Shown here piece by piece: positions 27,516 to 35,801 of a stretch of DNA of 64,000 nt. A program made the translations under genes and the position numbers. The DNA comes from Acidobacteriota bacterium. Its GTDB lineage: Bacteria; Acidobacteriota; Terriglobia; Terriglobales; Acidobacteriaceae. Position 1 is the first letter of the stretch, and every line of letters starts with the position of its first letter. The notes under the pieces are model-generated. The model saw only the letters and a list, made by a program, of their open reading frames with translations. It was not told the origin of the DNA and did not search any database. Location of the stretch: positions 1-64,000 of the forward strand of contig JABCZI010000006.1 in NCBI GenBank assembly GCA_013289765.1, read 5' to 3'.

Positions 27516-29408
27516 TCAAACACCTGACCTGCCGCCCGATGATTCCATGCGGCTCCTGAAAAAATTCTCTGTCGCTCTATGCTGGAAGTAAACGAAGCAG
27601 CCCTTCATTCCTCGGCTCAAGAGAACGCGATACGTATTCTTAACATTTCGCAAGAATTCAGCATGCGAACGACGCACAATTGCATCGGCAGATGCCGATG
27701 GATTACCTACCCATTCGGCAGGATTGGGATCGAATGTGAGGTCAGTTCCAAAAATTACGCCTACATAATCGAATTCGAACCCTTGCGCCGTATAGATGCA
27801 CCCGACTTGATCGATTCCGCCGACTTGATATGCCCATAGGCTCTCGCGTGGGATGCCCGGTGCAAGATGGCCCGCGTCCGACTTAGCATTCCAAGGGCGT
27901 GCATACTCTCCGATGACGACGTCGTCAATCAAGGTACCGTCCGGACGCGGATCGGACCATTTCCAGCAAAACCCCGCGGTCATTCGAGCTGCGAAGCCTT
28001 GTGCAGCTTTCTCCCGAATTGCAGCTTCGAGTGCAGATGGCGAAGCACAGATCTTGAAATCAAAAGCCCGGTCGTCCGCATTCCAAAGTATGTTCGCCGT
28101 TCGCTTGATCTGCAGTGTATTGTTGATCCAATTCACAAATGCATCCGAGCCCGCACAGCGGAACTGTGCTTCCAGTTCATAATCGAAAATTGTGCAACCG
28201 ATCTGCTTCGCGTATGTCCGAATGTAATCGGAGGAGCCGATCTCGCCTGGTCGCACTACTTGATCGTCATCGATGAAAAAGACTACCGTCTTGCTCGCGT
28301 TTACCAATTCGCTGATTTGTGGACCCTTGCTTCGCCTTGCACGTGGAGTAAACCGTGAATTGCTGCTTTCTCTGATTCTGTGGGCCTCATCGCAGACCAT
28401 CACGTCAATGTCGTTATACTGAGCGTTCGCGTAGCCGTTGAAGTATTTGATCTGCTGACCAGCTCGGTTGCCGACAATCTCTCGAATCGTAGTTGTAAAT
28501 GCTCTTGATCCCGTTACGTAGTGCGTGTTCAGGCCCATGGCCGACAAATCTCCAAGCAGATTCATCGCAATAACTGACTTGCCTGTACCCGGCCCACCTT
28601 TGACGATGATGACACTCTTCTTCTTCCCGCTAGCTCCATCCGCCACAGTTTGCAGGACTCGATCGTACACGACCATCTGCTCATCAAGCAGAATGTACCT
28701 TGAATTCCCCTTAACTACGGAATGCACGTGCTCCAGCAGCTTTCGAGAAGCTTTGTATTGACTCTGCTCTATTGTCTTGACAATTTCGCCATCGTCGCCG
28801 TTGGCAACATGGGGGCGTAGGAAGCCGATGAGCTTGTCGACATCATCGCCGGTAAACAAGGGAAACGTTTCAAGCAGACCCCTAAATCTGTCTGCGAATA
28901 GGACGTCAGATGGCTCGTAGGAATAGTTGTGTAGATAAGAACAGGCGTTCAGTTGAATTCCTGAGTCCTCGTCAAATGCAGTGTGTGCATCTTCAAGGTA
29001 CATCTTGTATTGGCCGACCTGAGCAGATGGGTGAAGCACATCGCGCAGACTGCCCCCGACCCATGTTGTCAGTTCGTTGCGTCCGCCACCGTCCTGGCAT
29101 TTGTCCCACTGTTTGAGTTCGACAACCACCGCATTTTCTCGCCTCAAATCATTGTGACCTGTGACAAGGCAGTCCAGTCTGCGCGACGTGAGTGGTAATT
29201 GAAACTCAAGAATGAGTCCGTTGTTGAGGAGATCCCCCTCTTGGAATACCTGCGATACCGCACGCAGTGAGTTACGCCACGAATTGACCTCACTAGAACC
29301 TGGGTGGAAACGGAATTCATGAAAAAATGCATCGCTCAGTTTCGTAGCGATTCGATCCTTTGTGGTGTCCTCGATCAGCCCGGCGGTCGTGCCAGCGTAC
29401 AGTCGCAT
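27516..29408 (-). CDS. Nuclease-helicase (PD-(D/E)XK plus DUF2075-type helicase)
   Basis: A 630-residue protein. An N-terminal nuclease-like domain has D79 and the pair E97-x-K99 in VVVELKQW. A superfamily 1-like DUF2075 ATPase follows, with Walker A GGPGTGKS (271-278), Walker B VMVCDEAH (D340, E341) and a C-terminal NTYRVLLSRG motif. It is convergent with the methyltransferase gene, so it may be a separate module. A distant paralogue with the same domain order lies at 31,028. Such nuclease-helicases occur in anti-phage loci and are predicted to act on invading DNA or RNA. Confidence 0.82.
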   Translation of the reverse strand: MRLYAGTTAGLIEDTTKDRIATKLSDAFFHEFRFHPGSSEVNSWRNSLRAVSQVFQEGDLLNNGLILEFQLPLTSRRLDCLVTGHNDLRRENAVVVELKQWDKCQDGGGRNELTTWVGGSLRDVLHPSAQVGQYKMYLEDAHTAFDEDSGIQLNACSYLHNYSYEPSDVLFADRFRGLLETFPLFTGDDVDKLIGFLRPHVANGDDGEIVKTIEQSQYKASRKLLEHVHSVVKGNSRYILLDEQMVVYDRVLQTVADGASGKKKSVIIVKGGPGTGKSVIAMNLLGDLSAMGLNTHYVTGSRAFTTTIREIVGNRAGQQIKYFNGYANAQYNDIDVMVCDEAHRIRESSNSRFTPRARRSKGPQISELVNASKTVVFFIDDDQVVRPGEIGSSDYIRTYAKQIGCTIFDYELEAQFRCAGSDAFVNWINNTLQIKRTANILWNADDRAFDFKICASPSALEAAIREKAAQGFAARMTAGFCWKWSDPRPDGTLIDDVVIGEYARPWNAKSDAGHLAPGIPRESLWAYQVGGIDQVGCIYTAQGFEFDYVGVIFGTDLTFDPNPAEWVGNPSASADAIVRRSHAEFLRNVKNTYRVLLSRGMKGCFVYFQHRATENFFRSRMESSGGRSGV

Positions 29409-29540
29409 TTATGGAGTCCGTTATCTGACCTTTGTGTGAAAGTGCAAGCCTAATGCATTGTTTGGCTCATGTGAAGGGGCGAGATCATGATGACTTCGTT
29501 CCCGCATCGTTCGCTAAGACTTGTCAGTGGCGAGAGGGTG

Positions 29541-29676
29541 ATCGTAGAGACTAGACGGGCGGCACCCTAGCTCCGGACCTTTCTGGGTTTGGCTGAAGGG
29601 ATAGTCCAAACCGCAAACTTGCTGTGAGCCCTCCAGGGGTGTTCCCGTTCGGGCGGCGAAAGCCGTGGGTGGCATG
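29541..29676 (+). ncRNA. Truncated group I intron (second copy)
   Basis: The 3' part of a tRNA-Leu-type intron. GTAGAGACTAGACGGGC and AAGGGATAGTCC are conserved, with P7 pairing GACTA (29549-29553) with TAGTC (29602-29606). GGCGGCGAAAGCC follows, and the terminal G is at 29676. The P-Q half of the core is missing upstream, so it cannot be active. It is diverged from the copy at 8.2-8.5 kb in all loops, so it is not a recent duplicate. Confidence 0.7.
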
Positions 29677-29706
29677 AAAATCCGCAGGGCTTATACGGCC
29701 TGTGAG
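29677..29706 (+). pseudogene. tRNA-Leu(UAA) fragment
   Basis: It begins AAAATCCGCAGGGC exactly as the first copy and continues through the variable arm (ending near GGCCTGTG). It then loses the T arm and acceptor strand. It is a decayed 3' exon scar. Confidence 0.65.
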
Positions 29707-29753
29707 CCCCACCAGATAGCGATCCGAGTATAATCTTCTGCTCTTCAACTCCG

Positions 29754-30752
29754 ATGAATAGCGAGCCCGAAAGAACGGTTGGCTGCGATGCTGTAAACGA
29801 GCACGTGAGCAGACCCATTCCCGAGACACTGTGGCACTACACTTCGTTCGCCGGATTCCAGGGAATCGTCACTTCCAAGACGATCTGGGCGACGGAGTAC
29901 AGATTCTTGAACGATCGCGAAGAGTTCCTGCACGCTAAGCGGCTTGCAGACAGACTGGTCGACGAAGAGCCCGAGTTCGTCGGATATCAATTCCCTGTGC
30001 GAGACATTCTCCGAAAGGCTGTGGGCGCCGCCTTCAATACTGGGTATCTGCATGAGGAACGACTGCGCGTGATGGTCGTGTCCTTTACGGAAGAGGGTGA
30101 TCAGCTAAGCCAGTGGAGGGGGTACGCAAATAACTCACGGGGAGTCAGCATCGGTCTCGACGTACGACACCTCCGTCCTCCATTGCTCGTCGGGACCGCT
30201 GTCACCCTGGCACCATGTCTGTATCCAGAAGAGGACAAGCGTCGGGTGTTAAAGGCCATCTTCGCTCATCACCGCAAAGGCCTTGAACGGTGGTGGAACT
30301 TGATTGTCGATGTCGCACGGGAGGAGACAGGAAAAGTTGGGGGGATGGACCCGAATTTGGGGCGGCGACTTGTCGCGGAACACCAGCCCGAATTGAATAC
30401 GGCAGTGGCTCAGGCCGACGCGTCGCTCCGATTTGATCTGTTGAGAACAGCGCTTCTACTCAAGAACGAGAGCTTCCGTGAAGAAAGGGAGTGGCGACTA
30501 GTGCTACCGCTGGAGCCCATCCGCCTCCCATCACATCATCGCCTTCAGTTTCGATATGTGGCCGATAATCTAGTGCCCTACATCGCGTACCCGCTCAGAA
30601 GCCCTAATCAGGACGGCCCGATTCCTTGCAAGGGAGTGGTCGTTGGGCCCGGAAGTCATCCCTCCGCGAGGGTTGGTGTCAATCTGTTCTTACACAGCGA
30701 GGGGATCATGCTGCTCGCTTTAGAATCGAAGATTCCGTATAGGCCGACGTAG
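29754..30752 (+). CDS. DUF2971 protein
   Basis: A 332-residue protein with DUF2971 hallmarks: LWHYTSFAGFQGIV near the N-terminus, FLNDREEF, SQWRGYANNSRGVSIGLD and the late NESFREEREWRLVL. The family is frequent in defence islands and is thought to have an ADP-ribosyltransferase-like fold; catalysis is unproven. No signal peptide. A TATAAT at 29729-29734, within the scar left by the tRNA fragment, may be its -10 box. It precedes the second nuclease-helicase by 275 bases on the same strand. Confidence 0.75.
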   Translation: MNSEPERTVGCDAVNEHVSRPIPETLWHYTSFAGFQGIVTSKTIWATEYRFLNDREEFLHAKRLADRLVDEEPEFVGYQFPVRDILRKAVGAAFNTGYLHEERLRVMVVSFTEEGDQLSQWRGYANNSRGVSIGLDVRHLRPPLLVGTAVTLAPCLYPEEDKRRVLKAIFAHHRKGLERWWNLIVDVAREETGKVGGMDPNLGRRLVAEHQPELNTAVAQADASLRFDLLRTALLLKNESFREEREWRLVLPLEPIRLPSHHRLQFRYVADNLVPYIAYPLRSPNQDGPIPCKGVVVGPGSHPSARVGVNLFLHSEGIMLLALESKIPYRPT

Positions 30753-31027
30753 CGTAACTGCGTCGAACAGTCGGACTGGACGCAAAGCAAATGCCATCAT
30801 GCATATCGATGAAAAACCGGATTCCAGAGAAGGCGTGCCAGTTTGCACAGACCCGCTGTGCTGGACAGGTGGACGAAATCGTCCGTGCACACCAGCATGA
30901 TCAGTGTCTTGATCTTCCTTTGGATCAGCTAAAACTGGGAAGTGCGTTCTGCTGGCGAGAGAATCTCTTGAGATGTTCCACAAATGCATGATGCTTTTTC
31001 TGTCACCGCTGCCCTAAACTGTTGAAT

Positions 31028-32956
31028 ATGAATCAAGCACTTCCGTGCGGGTGGGTAGGAACGATCGATCAGTTTCAGCGGATAAGCTTCGATGATTGGG
31101 TATCAAGCCTCAATTGCCATCTGGAGCGTTGCATGGGCTGCGCAGCGAAACCCGACGAAAGCCAATTCGTGGCATGGCAAAGCACCCACTATGTCCTGTC
31201 TCAGTGCTTTTCTGAACTCGTTGTAAGCCGCCCGACAGCCAGAGCCTGGCCCGTTATTTTCGAATATGAGCTTCCACGAGAACGCGGGAGAAGACCAGAT
31301 GTCATAATCCTTACAGCCGAAACAATTTTGGTCCTTGAGTTCAAGGACTTTGCTGCGCCATTGCGATCGCACCTGGACCAAGTAACAGCCTATTGCAGGG
31401 ACATTCGTTACTATCATTCCGAATCGCACACTTGCGCGGTGTCGCCGTTATTGGTTCTCACCAAGTACGCCGGGATATCTCTGGTGCAGGACAACGTGGA
31501 AGTCGCATCCGCGAATAGTCTGTCTGAAACGTTGAATCGGCTTGTTCCGACGAATTCGGACGACCCAGTTGACGTTGGGAAATGGTTAAGCGGCGATTAC
31601 GACCCGCTGCCTTCGCTCATCACTGCGGCAAGATTGATATTCGCGCACGAGTCGCTGCCACAGATAAGGCGCGCACGTAGCGCCGGCATTCCAGATGCTC
31701 TTGCTCAGCTGCATGCAATCGCAGATCGTGCGGAGCAGAATCGCGAGTGTCATCTAGCGTTGATCACGGGGGTGCCGGGTGCTGGTAAGACCCTGGTGGG
31801 CTTACAATTTGTTTATTCAAAGCACGGAGAAGAGCAGAGTTCTGGCAAGAAAGCTGTTTTTCTTTCTGGCAATGGGCCTTTGGTCAAAGTCCTGCAGCAT
31901 GTCCTCAAGAGCAGCGTTTTCGTTCAAGACGTGCACGGCTTTCTGAAACAGTATGGCGGCGACAAATCGGCGCGTCCTCTGGAACACATTTGGGTCTACG
32001 ACGAGGCCCAGAGAGCCTGGGATTCGACACGAGTCCAAGGAATGCGAGGTCATCCTGCGTCAGAGCCGGAGGATTTCTTGCGAATTGGGGAAAGGATGCC
32101 CGCCTGGGCAATGATGGTTGGACTAATTGGACAAGGCCAAGAAATACACGTTGGTGAGGAAGCTGGTCTCCAACAGTGGAACGATGCAATTGCTGCTATG
32201 AAACGGCCCTGGGTTGTACACTGTCCAGACACAGTCTCGCATTTTTTCAAGTCCGCTGCTTCGGTCGTGCGGAACGACAAACTGAACTTGACTGCCTCGT
32301 TACGCTCACATCTGGCTGAAGACGTCCAGGATTGGGTGATGCAGCTGCTGGACGGGAAGATTGAAGAAGCAGCAGATCTGGCGGAGAAGGTGAACTCTCA
32401 AGGGTTCAACATGTATGTCACTCGGAGTATCGATACTGCAAGAGGCTACGTACAGCAACGCTATCATAATGCCGATGAAAAGCGATATGGTTTCCTGGCG
32501 TCCTCCAAAGCAAGGAATCTAGCCGCGCACGGCGTTCAGAATGGCTTCATGTTTACTCGTAGACTTCGCGAGGGTCGCTGGTTTAACGATGGACCTGAAT
32601 CGAGATTTTCCTGCTGCGCTCTGCATGATGTCGCGACTGAATTCCAGTGCCAGGGGCTTGAACTAGACTTCCCGATTGTGTGTTGGGGCGATGATCTTCT
32701 TTGGTCAGGCACCGGATGGGCCAGCAGGCGATCCACCCGTTCCACTGCTAAAGACCCGCACCGTCTAAGGCTCAATAGTTATCGAGTCCTTCTCTCCCGC
32801 GGCAGAGACGGCTTCTTCGTGTTTGTGCCCGACGACGAAGTCATGGATGCTACGTTTTCGGTTCTTTGTTCGGCTGGCTTGCGCCATCAGCAGCCGTCGG
32901 AATTAACAATGTTTGAAACTTCCCTATCTGCTGAAGCAGCATCCAAACCTTTATGA
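31028..32956 (+). CDS. Second nuclease-helicase (PD-(D/E)XK plus DUF2075-type)
   Basis: A 642-residue protein. The nuclease motif is RRPDVIIL with D91 and LVLEFKDF with E104 and K106. The ATPase has Walker A GVPGAGKT (248-255), Walker B WVYDEAQ (D325, E326) and the C-terminal NSYRVLLSRG motif shared with the copy at 27.5 kb. Overall identity to that copy looks low. The stop overlaps the ThyX start (ATGA), so the nuclease-helicase and ThyX are translationally coupled, which is unexpected for a thymidylate synthase. The start is ATG 31028; a TTG lies six bases earlier. Confidence 0.82.
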   Translation: MNQALPCGWVGTIDQFQRISFDDWVSSLNCHLERCMGCAAKPDESQFVAWQSTHYVLSQCFSELVVSRPTARAWPVIFEYELPRERGRRPDVIILTAETILVLEFKDFAAPLRSHLDQVTAYCRDIRYYHSESHTCAVSPLLVLTKYAGISLVQDNVEVASANSLSETLNRLVPTNSDDPVDVGKWLSGDYDPLPSLITAARLIFAHESLPQIRRARSAGIPDALAQLHAIADRAEQNRECHLALITGVPGAGKTLVGLQFVYSKHGEEQSSGKKAVFLSGNGPLVKVLQHVLKSSVFVQDVHGFLKQYGGDKSARPLEHIWVYDEAQRAWDSTRVQGMRGHPASEPEDFLRIGERMPAWAMMVGLIGQGQEIHVGEEAGLQQWNDAIAAMKRPWVVHCPDTVSHFFKSAASVVRNDKLNLTASLRSHLAEDVQDWVMQLLDGKIEEAADLAEKVNSQGFNMYVTRSIDTARGYVQQRYHNADEKRYGFLASSKARNLAAHGVQNGFMFTRRLREGRWFNDGPESRFSCCALHDVATEFQCQGLELDFPIVCWGDDLLWSGTGWASRRSTRSTAKDPHRLRLNSYRVLLSRGRDGFFVFVPDDEVMDATFSVLCSAGLRHQQPSELTMFETSLSAEAASKPL

Positions 32957-33786
32957 CTAGAGCACAGAACAAGAACGGGTCAGGACACAAAATGCCCACC
33001 AGCCCCAAGATTTTTGTACTCGCGCGTCCGGCATTCGATGCCGCCACATTTTTGAAGTTCCTCAACGCTGAGCACCACGAATGGAGGAGAACTCCCGGAG
33101 CAAGAGCTGCGGAAGAACTTGTCGAAGCGGCTGGTCGGATTTGCTATCTTTCATTCGGCCAGAATCAGTCGCCGCGAACAAACGAGCAATTCATCCGGAA
33201 TCTCGTTCGTATGGGACACGAGAGTGTACTTGAGCACGTTTCTTGGACGTTCCTGATGCTGGGTGTCTCACGAGCTTTCAGTCATCAGCTCGTTAGGCAC
33301 CGAGTTGGATTCTCCTTCAGTCAACTCTCGCAGCAGTATCATGATGAGCGCGATGCAACTTTTGTGATGCCACCCGAGCTCGACGGAATTGCGGGCGCAC
33401 CAGAGGCATGGGAAAGCGCGGTGGACGCAACCAAGAAGGCATATCGAACACTAGATACGCTCCTTCGAGAGCATGAAGAATCCTTTCCGGAGGACCTCGA
33501 CAAGAAAGAGACAAATCGAGCGATTCGATCCGCGGCTCGGAGCGTTTTGCCAAACGCCACGGAAACAAAGATTGTCGTCACCGCAAACGCGAGGGCTCTG
33601 AGATACTTCCTGAAGATCCGCGGCGGCATACCAGGCGATCGCGAAATGAGAGAGGTTGCGGCTGCACTATTGTCGATCTTATCTTCTGAAGCTCCCGCTC
33701 TTTTTTTCGACTTTCGTCTTAAGCGTCTGTCCGACGGGTCTCCTCAAGTTCAGCACGAGACTGACCTACAGAGCGTACTTGTCTAA
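32953..33786 (+). CDS. Divergent flavin-dependent thymidylate synthase (ThyX-like)
   Basis: A 277-residue protein with ThyX features: HESVLEHVSWTF, the signature region RHRVGFSFSQLSQQY and ARALRYFLKIRGG. The signature is one residue longer than the usual RHR-x7-S, and the last Arg of SxRY is Gln. So FAD/dUMP handling may be altered, or the protein may act on another nucleotide. Canonical ThyX makes dTMP from dUMP using methylene-THF and NADPH. Here it is coupled to a nuclease-helicase and faces a MazG-like gene whose stop overlaps its own on the other strand. The placement suggests nucleotide-based defence or DNA modification rather than housekeeping. Confidence 0.82.
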   Translation: MTRAQNKNGSGHKMPTSPKIFVLARPAFDAATFLKFLNAEHHEWRRTPGARAAEELVEAAGRICYLSFGQNQSPRTNEQFIRNLVRMGHESVLEHVSWTFLMLGVSRAFSHQLVRHRVGFSFSQLSQQYHDERDATFVMPPELDGIAGAPEAWESAVDATKKAYRTLDTLLREHEESFPEDLDKKETNRAIRSAARSVLPNATETKIVVTANARALRYFLKIRGGIPGDREMREVAAALLSILSSEAPALFFDFRLKRLSDGSPQVQHETDLQSVLV

Positions 33787-34703
33787 GTGCGGGTCAGGTC
33801 TTTTAGGGTGTTCCTTATCAGCTCGGTTGATTCTATGAGCGTGATTTGGCATTGACAGACTTTCTGGGTGCAGTGTCTGCAATGGAACCCCTTTAGTTCA
33901 TCTGAGCCATATTTACTCCAAACCAGTCCAGACAACTTAAGGCTTATATCTTTCTTGTCCATGTGCAGCCGTTCTACGAGTCCGAAAAGTACTGAAGCGG
34001 TGTCGGCGAGCCCATCTTCAAGTCGCATTTGCCGTGCCCGCGGCTCACCCACAGGTATCGATCCTCCGTAGCTGTACATTCGGATCAATGCGTCGGAAAC
34101 CTCACCCATTTCTTCGAGCAGATGCAACACGATGTTTTCAATGGTGGCCTTCTCGATGGTGACTCGATATATGTCGCCGAGCATCTGTTGCCATCCATCA
34201 ATGCTGCCCGGCATCGCACTCAAGTTCTCGGTGGCAAGTCGCCGCGTTTCCACCGCCCGTTGATGCTCGGTTTCTTTAACCTTTCTGCGGCGGGGAATCT
34301 CCATCGCATCGCATTTACATACATCAGGTAGAGCGCTCTGGCACCAAGGGCAGATGCCGGGATACCGATTCCACATGAGCCGCGCCATCGGAACCGATAT
34401 TCGAACGACCGCGTCGCGCGGCAGCTCCGCTGTCTCAGATACTGCATGCTCACGCTGGAGCTTGGAAACCGCCGTCACTAACCACAGCGTTAAATCCGCG
34501 ACCTCCTGTCGGATTTTGCTGAGCTGGGCCGGTCGAAGTGCGCCTTTTCTCACTTCCTCCGCAATCGCGGCCGCATGATGAAGCGCGTGGCACCAGACGT
34601 CCCATATCGAACGTCTGCGATCGTGGTTCTCGTACACTGATGAAATTGCATCTGCGAATTTGTCTAATTGGAGTTGGCCAACCGTGGCGCCAATGCATTC
34701 CAT
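33783..34703 (-). CDS. Tandem MazG-like NTP pyrophosphatase with zinc-ribbon-like motifs
   Basis: A 306-residue protein with two alike halves. Each has an all-alpha region with acidic MazG-type motifs: the C-terminal copy has LLEEMGEVSDAL and LEDGLADTASVL, and the N-terminal copy has AEEVRKGAL and RQEVADLTLWLV. Each is followed by a cysteine cluster, CPWCQSALPDVCKC and CRHCTQKVCQC. MazG-fold enzymes hydrolyse (d)NTPs to monophosphates. The repeated Cys clusters could bind zinc. GGGAG lies six bases before the ATG. It converges on thyX with a 4-base overlap. Confidence 0.72.
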   Translation of the reverse strand: MECIGATVGQLQLDKFADAISSVYENHDRRRSIWDVWCHALHHAAAIAEEVRKGALRPAQLSKIRQEVADLTLWLVTAVSKLQREHAVSETAELPRDAVVRISVPMARLMWNRYPGICPWCQSALPDVCKCDAMEIPRRRKVKETEHQRAVETRRLATENLSAMPGSIDGWQQMLGDIYRVTIEKATIENIVLHLLEEMGEVSDALIRMYSYGGSIPVGEPRARQMRLEDGLADTASVLFGLVERLHMDKKDISLKLSGLVWSKYGSDELKGFHCRHCTQKVCQCQITLIESTELIRNTLKDLTRT

Positions 34704-35030
34704 CGCTTTCTCCCGATGAGACTCATCTCGATACTTGAATTCTACTGTTTCCCTGCAAGCGACGGACGGTTATACGCTTTTTGTAACGGAACCGGGACAT
34801 CGAGACGTCCCTTTCGAGTTCAGGAGCTGCTAGAGGACTTCTAGTCAGCTCAGTTTTCCTCATATTCCTGCCGAAATTCCACAGAAATCTCGCTTTTCCA
34901 CATGTGTTCCGAAATTGCCGAACGGATTGGACTTGCCGCGCCATGACGCTCCGTTAGACACTCGTCCACGGAGTACTTCGCTCCTGATTCCCTCCGGAAG
35001 ACCTTAGGCCGGTCTTGTGAATGGAACTTG
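34704..35030. other. Divergent promoter region between MazG-like and Nudix genes
   Basis: About 330 bases that must hold both promoters. No clear boxes, operators or RNA structures are evident. Confidence 0.45.
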
Positions 35031-35798
35031 ATGCACAATCAAGTGCTAAATACCGAAAAGCCACACAAGCTGTTAACGGTCGTATGCGCATGCATCAAAG
35101 ACGCCGGCGCGAAAAATGTTCTTCTGTCAATGCGCCGGGCGCCGGGCATCATGGGTCTCGACGGAAAGTGGGAATTACCAGGTGGCAAGATCGAGTTTGG
35201 CGAGACGCCCCAGACTGCACTCGTGCGAGAGATTCGGGAGGAACTGGGAATAGGAATTGTGCCCGGTCGGCTGCTCCCCTACCTGCACACCAATATTTGG
35301 GAATACCCAAATGCGTGGTCACACGTCGTGCTTGCCGGATATGAGTGTGAACTATCTGATCCTAGCCGGAACGATCTCCCGAAGCACGCTCGATGGGTTC
35401 CTCCGGAGGACATCGAATTTGACGAGACTCTGCCCGGAACAAAAGAATTTGTGTCCCTTGCGATGGACGATGATCGTTTCAACAAGATTTGCATTCAGTT
35501 TCAAAGCACAACCGTATCAGCCGATTCACCGAGGGAGTTTACCGTCACGACTCAGCCGACTCTGTTTTCACGTTATGGACTCGTGAAGTATTGGGGTACG
35601 GTCGGGAACCGTTTAAAGATGCGCATTGAAGAGTTTGACTCTCCTAAGCAGCTGGATAAGGAAATCCTCGAAACCGCCAAACGCCGCCTATCAGCCGGCT
35701 ACTGCATCACCGCCTTCCATGGGCCGAGTCGAACGTATGGCCCGCTGTTGCAGTTACTAGAGATGGCCAAACGCCGAAACCAATTGTGCATTCAATAG
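35031..35798 (+). CDS. Nudix hydrolase fused to a WGR-like domain
   Basis: A 255-residue protein. The N-terminal half is a MutT-type Nudix fold with the full box at about residues 52-74 (G-x5-E-x7-REIREELGI). The C-terminal half from about residue 180 resembles a WGR domain: YGLVKYWGTVGNRLKMRIEE followed by a helix and RLSAGY. WGR domains sense nucleic acid, for example in PARPs and MolR-type regulators. The fusion hints at a nucleotide hydrolase guided or gated by DNA or RNA. Start ATG 35031. It is convergent with the dCTP-deaminase-like gene, with three bases between stops. Confidence 0.78.
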   Translation: MHNQVLNTEKPHKLLTVVCACIKDAGAKNVLLSMRRAPGIMGLDGKWELPGGKIEFGETPQTALVREIREELGIGIVPGRLLPYLHTNIWEYPNAWSHVVLAGYECELSDPSRNDLPKHARWVPPEDIEFDETLPGTKEFVSLAMDDDRFNKICIQFQSTTVSADSPREFTVTTQPTLFSRYGLVKYWGTVGNRLKMRIEEFDSPKQLDKEILETAKRRLSAGYCITAFHGPSRTYGPLLQLLEMAKRRNQLCIQ

Positions 35799-35801
35799 CG
35801 T

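Noticed and set aside
29551..29829. Reverse frames of 83-92 codons
   Set aside because: They cover the intron/tRNA remnant, whose conserved RNA motifs explain the sequence.
30791..30991. 66-codon frame before the second nuclease-helicase
   Set aside because: No ribosome binding site, no family, and an equally long frame on the other strand.
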